Positions 36,859 to 44,237 of a stretch of DNA of 64,000 nucleotides are shown here, in pieces. Position numbers and translations under genes: made by a program. This DNA is from an uncultured Collinsella sp. (lineage in GTDB: Bacteria; Actinomycetota; Coriobacteriia; Coriobacteriales; Coriobacteriaceae), in assembly GCA_958350755.1 (NCBI GenBank), contig CATWID010000004.1, forward strand, positions 20,736-84,735. Direction: 5' to 3'. Within the stretch, counting starts at the first letter, position 1; every line of letters begins with the position of its first letter. The notes below the pieces were generated by a model. That model was not told the origin of the DNA, made no database searches, and worked only from the letters and a program-made list of their open reading frames with translations.

Positions 36859-37587
36859 ATGAAGATCATTAAAGCTAAAGACTACGAGGATATGAGCCGC
36901 AAGGCCGCCAATATCATCTCGGCGCAGGTTATCCTCAAGCCCGACTGTGTGCTGGGCCTTGCCACCGGCTCCACCCCGATCGGTGCCTACAAGCAGCTCG
37001 CTGCTTGGTACGAGAAGGGCGACGTCGACTTTGCCGAGGTCAGCACCTACAACCTGGACGAGTATCGCGGCCTTTCGCACGACGATCCCCAGAGCTATCA
37101 CTACTTCATGCGTGAGAACTTCTTCGATCACATCAACATCGACCTGAACAACACGCATGTGCCCGACGGTTCCAACCCCGACGCCGCCGCTGCCTGCTCT
37201 GAGTACGACAAGATCGTCGCCGCCGCCGGTTACCCGGATCTGCAGTTGCTCGGCATTGGCAACAACGGCCACATCGGTTTCAACGAGCCCGATGACCACT
37301 TCTCCAAGGGCACGCACTGCGTCGACCTCACCGAGAGCACCATTCAGGCCAACAGCCGCCTGTTCGACAGCATCGACGATGTCCCTCGTCAGGCCTACAC
37401 CATGGGTACCCAGACCATCATGTATGCCCGCATGATCCTGGTCGTCGCCAACGGCGAGGCTAAGGCTCAGGCCGTGCATGACATGTGCTACGGTCCGGTT
37501 ACGCCCGCGTGCCCGGCTTCGATCCTGCAGCTGCACACCAACTGCGTTGTCGTTGCCGACGAGGCCGCCCTTTCGCTCTGCGAGTAG
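36859..37587 (+). CDS. nagB: Glucosamine-6-phosphate deaminase
   Basis: 242 aa; ATG 36859 after GAAAGGA. Converts GlcN6P to fructose 6-phosphate and ammonia. Motifs: LGLATGSTPIGAYKQL (substrate phosphate), YNLDEYRGLSHDDPQSYHYFM, GIGNNGHIGFNEPDDHF with the catalytic Asp/His region. Slightly shorter than the E. coli enzyme because it lacks the allosteric C-terminal extension. It opposes the GlmM biosynthetic direction, giving balance between cell wall and glycolysis. Confidence 0.97.
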   Translation: MKIIKAKDYEDMSRKAANIISAQVILKPDCVLGLATGSTPIGAYKQLAAWYEKGDVDFAEVSTYNLDEYRGLSHDDPQSYHYFMRENFFDHINIDLNNTHVPDGSNPDAAAACSEYDKIVAAAGYPDLQLLGIGNNGHIGFNEPDDHFSKGTHCVDLTESTIQANSRLFDSIDDVPRQAYTMGTQTIMYARMILVVANGEAKAQAVHDMCYGPVTPACPASILQLHTNCVVVADEAALSLCE

Positions 37588-37619
37588 CGCGAATCCTGCA
37601 CCTCGACATAGCCTTGCCT

Positions 37620-37648
37620 AAGGCCTCCGCTTTGCGGGGGCCTTTTTG
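37620..37648 (+). terminator. Terminator of nagB
   Basis: 11-bp stem AAGGCCTCCGC / GCGGGGGCCTT with one G-T pair, TTT loop, then a T-run. Confidence 0.85.
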
Positions 37649-38035
37649 CTATCCCTTTCTGTCCACTTGACCAAAATCTTGCCGCAAGCTTGACGAATGC
37701 CGGATGCCCAACAGCTTGATTCATTCCATATCAGAATCTATGCAAAAATGCCACTAAAAGGTCGTAGACGGTAGCGGGTGCTAGGCGAGTTGAATGACAT
37801 AGCTGAACCTTGTTCATTTGCGTTACACTGCCGCTTAGATGGGACAAGCTGACAAGCTCATTTACCTGCTTAAAGACCGATTAGTCGGGGGATTAATAAC
37901 AATCGGCCCTCGCTGTACAAAAACTTGCCGCTTGCGTACCAAAAGACAACCTAAAACACAAGGTCGCTCTATTCATAGCGCGGCTTGTATGGTCTTGCGG
38001 TTACAGTGTCCATACGGTCGAGTTGAGGAGCGGGC
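37649..38035. other. Leader of the large regulator gene
   Basis: 387 bp with no gene, somewhat AT-rich. Contains several direct sequence scraps but no promoter I can support. The AGTTGAGGAG just before 38036 is the ribosome site of the next gene. Confidence 0.5.
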
Positions 38036-41035
38036 ATGGTAAACGATTTGAGCAGTATAGACGACCTCGAGCTGATGCCGCTGGGCGGAGGCTATATGGT
38101 GCGACGCGAACGCTTGATGAATGAGCTTCTCGCCAAGGGCCGAAAGGCCGGCATCGTGGTTCTCTATGCGCCCGACGGGTTTGGGAAGACCTCGGTGCTG
38201 CTGCAGTACACCCATGAGGTTAAATGCGACCCGACGCGAGGCCCTGTGCGGATTATCGAGGCCGATCGCGCCACTGGGCGCGAGGTGTTTATGCAGCTCG
38301 AGGTGGTTACCGAAGAACTCAAAGACAAACCGCACTCCCTTATCGCGATTGATAATGTGCCAAACCTCGATCAGCACGATACCGAAGACCTCATCGACAG
38401 GATTCGCGGCCTGCGCGCTATGGGGGTAGGGGTCTTTATCTCCTGCCGTCCTTCAAATCGTCAACTGATTCATGGGCTGGGCGATTCGGTTAAGATCAAT
38501 GCGCAGATGCTCAAGGTGCATGCCTATGAGTATTCGGCGTGGGCATCGGCGTTTTCGATCAGCACATCGCTCGACTTTTATCAGCTCACGCAGGGCGTGC
38601 CCGAGCTCGTTTCGGCATTGCAGACGGGTCTGTATGGCCAAGGCGACGTAGCCGGTCTGCTCGAAAACGAGATTGTCAACGTATATGGCGCGGCACTTGT
38701 CGATCTGGCTTCGCTCGACAATAATGCGCTGTTTTGCGTGGCATGTCTCATGATTTTGATGGGCGAGGGCAATATCGCAGAACTCGAGGCTTGCGGGGTG
38801 AGGCTGTCGATGGTCGACCAGTCCTACTTTGTACGCGACTACCCGATCTTTGGCTTGGACCCCGCCGAGCGGAGTTTTACGTGTCTGGGCACGGAGGATA
38901 ACGGACGCTTGCGCTTGCGTAAGTTGGTGGCCGAGGTTCGCCCCGAACTTGTTCCGAGGGCGGCCCGGATTTTGCTTAAGGCGGGTAGATGCGATGCGGC
39001 GATGGGCCTGGCGGACGCCTTTTTGGACCGTGATGCGGTCCTTGAACTTGCTGGGCAGTATGGGGTCGATCTGGCTCTGACGGGGCACGGGGCCGATATC
39101 TGCCGAGCAGCGCTGGGCACGATCGATGCCGAGGATCCGGCTCCAGAGCCAACGCCTGCCGAGGCGCTTGGCGTATATCTGGCAGCGGTCAGCGTGTCCA
39201 ATACAAAGCTCGCTCGCTATATGGCATCGGTCATCGAGCGCGGGGGCGAACGGGCGGCCTGCGAAATAGACCCTGTTTCATGGAGGGTGGCCCAGACACT
39301 GACGGCTGTTTGCTATGGGGACAACGGGCTTGGGCTTCCTACGAACCTGGCCGTGCCAGAAATCGAGACATCCCATACCGCACTCGATATGTTGTCCGCA
39401 CATATCGAGGTCAAGCGCTGCCTGACCGAGCGGGGAGATGACGGCGGCGTTCTACAGCAGCTCAAAACGAGCAAGGCCTACGACTGTGAGCTCGACATCG
39501 CGGGGATTGTTATACGGGCCGATAGCATGCTGGTGGAGCTTTTTTACGGGTCGTTTGCGGGAACCGACGAGCGCGACGACGAGATGACGGTGGTGCGGGA
39601 GGCGCTCGACGTACGTGGGCTTAAGGCGATGGCTATCTGGGTGCGCATGGTGTTGGCGGCACGGCGGCTCCTTTCCGGCCTGCCGGTAACCGACGACGCG
39701 GCATTCAACGAGCTCGATCGTTTTGCCGTGCGCATGCGCGACAACCAGATTCAGCTGTTTGGCCTGTTGCTAGAAGGCTGGCAGTCGCTGGCAGAGGGAC
39801 GGCCGGTTAATGCAAAGTTTCGTGCGGTCCAAGTGCTCAAACTTGCCGAGGAGTCGATTGCGTACATGCGCGATAACGCATTGCTGCTGGAGCGCGCGGC
39901 GTATCTGCGTAACACCTCGATGGTTTCGGTGCGCGAGGAAGCGGAGTTGCTCGATATAAGCCAGACGCAGGTTGGTGGAGCGGAGGCCTGGATGGTGGCG
40001 CTGCATTTGGCCTGTGCGGGCCGAGACAGCGATCTTGCGGCCTGGATGTCCATGAATCGTGCGGGGATTCTGGAGCCATCGTATCGGCTCTTTGCGCGCC
40101 TTGCCATGCATTGTCTGGGCGAGCCGGCGACCAGGATTCGCAAGAAGCTTCCCGTGCGCGAGCTGTCGCGGTACTCGCTGCGCGATGATCTGGAAGGGGA
40201 GGGCGAGCGCTTATTTCAGGCCGGCGAGGTTGAAGCCGTTGATACCATCGACCATATCGAGATTCGCATGTTTGGTGCGTTTCGCGCCGAACGCGACGGG
40301 TTTCCCATCACGGACAAAATGTGGCGCCGCAAGAAGGCGGCGACACTTGCCGAGCGGCTTGCGCTGGGCATGGATGCGCTCGTCGATCGTGAGACGCTGG
40401 CTATGGAGCTGTGGCCCCATGCCGAGTTCAATAGCGCCCGCAACAACCTGTACTCGACGATATCGCGCTTGCGGTCGGCTTTGGGACCGACGCCGGATGG
40501 CAAGTCGTGTGTGCTCATCCAAAATGAATGCATCGGACTCAACGGCGACTACGTCAAGACCGATGTACGGCTGTTTGACCAGATAAGCCGCGAGGTTTTG
40601 GGAAATCGAACGGGTGCGCGCGGGCCCCATTTAGTTGAGCTGTGCCTTAAGATTGAGCAGCTTTATGCCGGACCGCTGTATGTTCCCAATGGCTGTAATC
40701 CCACCTACTTTTTGCGTATGCGACGCATTATGCAGTCAAAGTATATCGATTGCATGATTAAGGGAGCAAATGCCGCTCTAGAAGAAAACGACCTGCAGTC
40801 GGCGATTTGGCTGGCGGAGTCGGGTCTTCGACAGGAAACGGCGCGTGAGGATATGGTGCGCTGCGCCATGCGTGTCTACAGTGCGGCGGGGCGGCGGCGC
40901 GATATCGTCGAGCTGTACAGCGGGCATATGCACCATCTGAGGGAGCAGGTCAATGGCGTGCCCGAGCCCGAGACGCGGCGTCTATACGAGCGCTTGGTGG
41001 AGGGGCGGCTCAATCGCGTGCTGGTCGAGCGATAA
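38036..41035 (+). CDS. STAND/SARP-type transcriptional regulator, 999 aa
   Basis: ATG 38036 behind GAGGAGCGGGC. N-terminal P-loop VLYAPDGFGKTSVLLQYTHE (about residues 42-61) with Walker B-like LIAIDNVPNL, as in MalT-like STAND ATPases. A long helical middle follows (about 200-720). A SARP module closes the protein: an OmpR-type DNA-binding domain (IEIRMFGAFRAERDGFPI, KMWRRKKAATLAERLALG, ARNNLYSTISRLRSALG; about 738-840) and a BTAD-like helical domain (about 850-990). Such proteins switch genes on in response to ligand and ATP binding. Neither target nor ligand is evident; the gene is alone. Confidence 0.85.
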   Translation: MVNDLSSIDDLELMPLGGGYMVRRERLMNELLAKGRKAGIVVLYAPDGFGKTSVLLQYTHEVKCDPTRGPVRIIEADRATGREVFMQLEVVTEELKDKPHSLIAIDNVPNLDQHDTEDLIDRIRGLRAMGVGVFISCRPSNRQLIHGLGDSVKINAQMLKVHAYEYSAWASAFSISTSLDFYQLTQGVPELVSALQTGLYGQGDVAGLLENEIVNVYGAALVDLASLDNNALFCVACLMILMGEGNIAELEACGVRLSMVDQSYFVRDYPIFGLDPAERSFTCLGTEDNGRLRLRKLVAEVRPELVPRAARILLKAGRCDAAMGLADAFLDRDAVLELAGQYGVDLALTGHGADICRAALGTIDAEDPAPEPTPAEALGVYLAAVSVSNTKLARYMASVIERGGERAACEIDPVSWRVAQTLTAVCYGDNGLGLPTNLAVPEIETSHTALDMLSAHIEVKRCLTERGDDGGVLQQLKTSKAYDCELDIAGIVIRADSMLVELFYGSFAGTDERDDEMTVVREALDVRGLKAMAIWVRMVLAARRLLSGLPVTDDAAFNELDRFAVRMRDNQIQLFGLLLEGWQSLAEGRPVNAKFRAVQVLKLAEESIAYMRDNALLLERAAYLRNTSMVSVREEAELLDISQTQVGGAEAWMVALHLACAGRDSDLAAWMSMNRAGILEPSYRLFARLAMHCLGEPATRIRKKLPVRELSRYSLRDDLEGEGERLFQAGEVEAVDTIDHIEIRMFGAFRAERDGFPITDKMWRRKKAATLAERLALGMDALVDRETLAMELWPHAEFNSARNNLYSTISRLRSALGPTPDGKSCVLIQNECIGLNGDYVKTDVRLFDQISREVLGNRTGARGPHLVELCLKIEQLYAGPLYVPNGCNPTYFLRMRRIMQSKYIDCMIKGANAALEENDLQSAIWLAESGLRQETAREDMVRCAMRVYSAAGRRRDIVELYSGHMHHLREQVNGVPEPETRRLYERLVEGRLNRVLVER

Positions 41036-41066
41036 AAACGGGCGCCCGAAGTACTTGGACACCCGT
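41033..41066 (-). terminator. Terminator of yhbY (minus strand)
   Basis: On the minus strand ACGGGTGTCC / GGGCGCCCGT (with G-T pairs) followed by TTTTTA; overlaps the stop codon of the convergent regulator gene. Confidence 0.75.
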
Positions 41067-41102
41067 AAGCTCGCTATGTGTTGGCTCGCCGATCATTGGC
41101 TC

Positions 41103-41402
41103 TTAGACGAGCTTGATCTTCTCGATGTCCTTGCGCGAGGACTCGCGATACAGCGAGAACTTGCGGCCGATAACCTGAACGACCTCGGCGTGGCAACGCT
41201 CGGCGAGCTCCTCGGCGGCCTCGCGGGCGGAAAGACTGGAGCCATCGAGCACGGAGCACTTAACGAGCTCGTGCTTCTCCAGGTAGGCGACCGTCTGCTC
41301 GACGGTGCCCTCGTTAATATCGGACTTGCCGATGATGATGGCGGGGTTGAGGTGATGGGCCATGCTGCGAAGCTGCTTGACCTGGGCTCCTGTCAGTGCC
41401 AT
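41103..41402 (-). CDS. yhbY: YhbY-family RNA-binding protein (CRM domain)
   Basis: 99 aa, a single CRM domain. Diagnostic pieces are LTGAQVKQLRSMAHHLNPAIIIGKSDINEG and the GxxG-type loop VIGRKFSLYRESS. CRM proteins bind RNA, and YhbY associates with pre-50S ribosomes. A terminator lies just downstream. The gene is single, convergent with the large regulator. Confidence 0.92.
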   Translation of the reverse strand: MALTGAQVKQLRSMAHHLNPAIIIGKSDINEGTVEQTVAYLEKHELVKCSVLDGSSLSAREAAEELAERCHAEVVQVIGRKFSLYRESSRKDIEKIKLV

Positions 41403-41560
41403 GGGTTCTCGCTTTCTATGTATGGGGCGCCCCGCGACGGGGCCTTAATCTACGTGAGCTGTCCCACGATAGCGCAGGAACGGCGCGGTGTGGAGCGTGT
41501 TTGCCCAGTTCAAAAAGAATGCGGATGCCGAGTGAGTGGGCGGCGTGGGCTGCGAACAGG

Positions 41561-42448
41561 CTATGAGCTGGGCGCAGAGACTGGCTCCCATGCAATAAAT
41601 GCCCAACGGACCTTGCGGACGTGGTCGAGCATGTAGCGTCCCTGCGGCACACCCTTGGAGCCCGGCTCACCGGCATGGGGGTTCTCGATCATGTGCTGGG
41701 CGATGTAATCGCGCAGGCGGTCGATCTTATCCTCGTTGCCATGTTCGAGCATACGGGAAAAATCCGCCACACCTGCCTCAAGGCTATCGAAGGTGTCGCG
41801 TCGAGGCGATTCAAAGTATGTAACCTGCGGCAGGGCACCCATCTGAATGAGGATGTTGAAGGCGTACACAAAGCCATTGCTGCAGGCAACCGAGGCACCA
41901 ATGGCGTTCATCAAGTGCAGATCATAGCGCGGGCTGGAGTTAGCGACCATCGTGACAGCACAACGACGACGAGCCGTACGGTCGAGCTTGGCAAGCGCAC
42001 CTTTTAGATTGGTCGTCGTAACCGACCGACTGGCAAAGGCAACATCCACCGCTTTCGCGACCGGTCCAACCAAATCCCAATCATCATCCCAAGCAAGCTC
42101 AAGCGGCGTAATAAGATCCTCGAGTCCGTAATACTCAATGCCAGCATCAAGGGTGCCCAGCATGGCAGGGGAGAAATCAGCCGCAATCACAGGATGCCCA
42201 GCCTGAGCAAGCGGAATAGCAATCGACCCAGCCCCACACCCCATATCCAGCACCGATTCACCAGGCTTTAACGCCAACAGCTTCATAAAGTCCCGGGCAT
42301 ACGGAGCAGTCTCAAGCGGCCGAAAATGCCGAGCCCGCTTATCCCACTCAAAAGAGTCATCAGCCTGCCGCCGACCAGCCTGCAAGCGCATCCATTCCTC
42401 ATTCCAATCCGCAGAAAGCAGCTCAGATTGAATTACACCATCAGCCAC
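41561..42448 (-). CDS. Class I SAM-dependent methyltransferase
   Basis: 295 aa. GTG 42448 is the likely start because AGGAGG lies 6 nt before it; the upstream 20 codons of the open frame cover a terminator hairpin. Motif I VLDMGCGAGSIAIPLA (SAM binding, about 67-82), then VIAADFSP (motif post I). The rest (DLVGPVAKAVDVAFASRS, CAVTMVANSSPRYDLHL) fits the UbiE/SmtA-like group. The substrate is unknown. An intrinsic terminator stands between promoter region and start, suggesting attenuation. Confidence 0.85.
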   Translation of the reverse strand: MADGVIQSELLSADWNEEWMRLQAGRRQADDSFEWDKRARHFRPLETAPYARDFMKLLALKPGESVLDMGCGAGSIAIPLAQAGHPVIAADFSPAMLGTLDAGIEYYGLEDLITPLELAWDDDWDLVGPVAKAVDVAFASRSVTTTNLKGALAKLDRTARRRCAVTMVANSSPRYDLHLMNAIGASVACSNGFVYAFNILIQMGALPQVTYFESPRRDTFDSLEAGVADFSRMLEHGNEDKIDRLRDYIAQHMIENPHAGEPGSKGVPQGRYMLDHVRKVRWAFIAWEPVSAPSS

Positions 42449-42467
42449 GGGCCAACCTCCTAGCAAC

Positions 42468-42499
42468 AAAAAAGCGACTCCTCCCAAAAGAAGAGCCGC
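42468..42499 (-). terminator. Leader terminator upstream of the methyltransferase
   Basis: On the minus strand GCGGCTCTTC / GAGGAGTCGC with two G-T pairs, followed by six T, ending 11 nt before AGGAGG. Either the end of the upstream transcript or an attenuator. Confidence 0.7.
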
Positions 42500-42613
42500 A
42501 ACCAGCATATATCAGAAAGAACCGATCCAACGCCAAACCGTCATACCAGCAAAGTGGAGCAGAAGCGAAGCGACTGCAATCGGGATAGAACCCAACCGAG
42601 GTCCCGTTGTGCG

Positions 42614-42747
42614 GGAGCCCCGGGGAGGGCAAATATATAAGGTCGATCGCGAGTTCCGCACGAGCCGGAGAGCACTTAATGTGCTCTCCGTGCGAGTCAG
42701 GACTGTCCGAGCAGGCGACCTTATATATTTGCCCTCCCCGGGGCTCC
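42614..42747. repeat. Nested-palindrome element E2
   Basis: Outer perfect inverted repeat of 32 bp (42614-42645, 42716-42747) beginning GGAGCCCCGGGGAGGGC and containing AAATATATAAGG. The 70-nt centre holds an inner hairpin CGGAGAGCAC-TTAAT-GTGCTCTCCG (42666-42690). The core strands GAGTTCCGCACGA (42651-42663) and GAGTCAGGACTG (42694-42705) match the reverse complement of element E1. Begins 18 bp after the UPF0210 stop (minus strand). Confidence 0.9.
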
Positions 42748-42764
42748 TCGCCCGAACCCCTCAG

Positions 42765-44129
42765 CTAGTTCTTCAGCGAGTTCAGCGGTGCCGGGAAGCG
42801 TCCACCGCGATGGGCAAGCACGGTGCCGGCGTTGGGGTTCACCGGCATGATGGGTGCACGGCCGAACAGGCCGCCGTACTCGACGCAGTCGCCCACGCCC
42901 TTGCCGATGGCGGGAATCACGCGGACGGCCGTGGTCTTGTTGTTGATGACGCCGATGGCCATCTCGTCGGCGATGATGCCGGCGATGGTCTCGACCGGGG
43001 TGTCGCCGGGGATGGCGATCATGTCCAGGCCGACGGAGCACACACAGGTCATGGCCTCGAGCTTCTCGAGCGAAAGCGCACCGGCCTCGACGGCGGCGAT
43101 CATGCCGGCGTCCTCGGACACGGGGATAAAGGCGCCGGAGAGACCGCCCACGCTGGAGCTGGCCATGACGCCGCCCTTCTTGACGGCATCGTTGAGCATG
43201 GCGAGCGCGCAGGTCGTGCCGGGGCCACCGCAGGTGCCCACGCCGATGATCTCGAGGATGCGCGCGACGGAGTCGCCGATGGCAGGCGTGGGAGCCAGCG
43301 ACAGGTCGACAATGCCCTTCTCGACACCCAGGCGATGGGCGGCCTCGCGGCTCATGAGCTCGCCGGCGCGGGTGATCTTAAAGGCGGTCTGCTTAATCTT
43401 CTCGGCGACCTCCATCATCGATGCGGAATCGGGCAGCGTCTCCAGGGCTGCGGCCATAACGCCGGGGCCCGAGACGCCTACGTTGATGACGGCGTCGGCC
43501 TCGCCACCGCCGTGGACGGCGCCCGCCATAAACGGGGAGTCCTCGACCATGTTGGCAAAGCAGACAAACTTGGAAGCGCCGACGGAATCCTGGTCGGCCG
43601 TGAGTTTAGCGGCATCGATGATGGTCTGGGCGGCCATGAGCACGGCATCCATGTTGATACCGGCGCGCAGGCTGGCGACGTTGACGCTGGAGCAGACGCG
43701 GCTCGTGGTGGCGAGTGCCTGGGGGATGGACTGGATAACGCGGCGATCGGCGTCGCCGATGCCCTTCTGGACGAGTGCGGAGAAGCCGCCCAGGTAATCG
43801 ATGCCGAGTGTCTCGGCCGCGCGGTCGAGGGCGTGCGCGATGGGGGTGAGGTCCTCATCCTTGCAGCACGCGGCGATCTGCGCCACCGGGGTGACGGAAA
43901 CGCGCTTGTTGACGATGGGGATACCGTACTCGCGCTCGAGGTTCTCGGCGGTCTCGACCAGATGCTCAGCCGTGTGCGTCACGTGGTCGTAGATCTTCGT
44001 GCACATGCGGTCGAGGTTCTCGTCGCCGCAACCCATGAGCGAAACACCCATGGTGATGGTCCTGATGTCGAGGTTCTGCTCCTCAACCATGCCGCGGGTT
44101 TCCGCGATTTCTGCGGGCGTGATCGCCAT
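42765..44129 (-). CDS. UPF0210 (DUF711) family protein
   Basis: 454 aa. Start at ATG 44129 with AGGAG upstream; longer open frame to 44186 lacks support. Whole-length match to UPF0210: MEEQNLDIRTITMGVSL region, VNKRVSVTPVAQIAA, GGFSALVQKGIGDADR, VCSSVNVASLRAGINMDAV, VHGGGEADAVINVGVSGPGV. The family has structures but no established reaction, and is often next to an ACT-domain gene; none is here. Lies between metH and the methyltransferase. Confidence 0.88.
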   Translation of the reverse strand: MAITPAEIAETRGMVEEQNLDIRTITMGVSLMGCGDENLDRMCTKIYDHVTHTAEHLVETAENLEREYGIPIVNKRVSVTPVAQIAACCKDEDLTPIAHALDRAAETLGIDYLGGFSALVQKGIGDADRRVIQSIPQALATTSRVCSSVNVASLRAGINMDAVLMAAQTIIDAAKLTADQDSVGASKFVCFANMVEDSPFMAGAVHGGGEADAVINVGVSGPGVMAAALETLPDSASMMEVAEKIKQTAFKITRAGELMSREAAHRLGVEKGIVDLSLAPTPAIGDSVARILEIIGVGTCGGPGTTCALAMLNDAVKKGGVMASSSVGGLSGAFIPVSEDAGMIAAVEAGALSLEKLEAMTCVCSVGLDMIAIPGDTPVETIAGIIADEMAIGVINNKTTAVRVIPAIGKGVGDCVEYGGLFGRAPIMPVNPNAGTVLAHRGGRFPAPLNSLKN

Positions 44130-44174
44130 CCTTGCGCTCCTATCTGCCAAAACGAGCATAATCTTATCTATTCT

Positions 44175-44212
44175 AACGTGCCGCACGTGCCAAGTGGCGC
44201 ATGCGGCACGTT
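44175..44212. terminator. Hairpin after metH
   Basis: 11-bp perfect stem AACGTGCCGCA / TGCGGCACGTT; on the plus strand followed by TTTGG, on the minus strand by AGAATAG. Probably ends the metF-metH transcript but lacks a long T-run. Confidence 0.6.
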
Positions 44213-44237
44213 TTGGTGCTCGGTTGTTTCCGTTGTG

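Noticed and set aside
42449..42508. Longer methyltransferase N-terminus with a hydrophobic segment
   Set aside because: These codons overlap a terminator hairpin and the best ribosome site lies at the GTG 42448.
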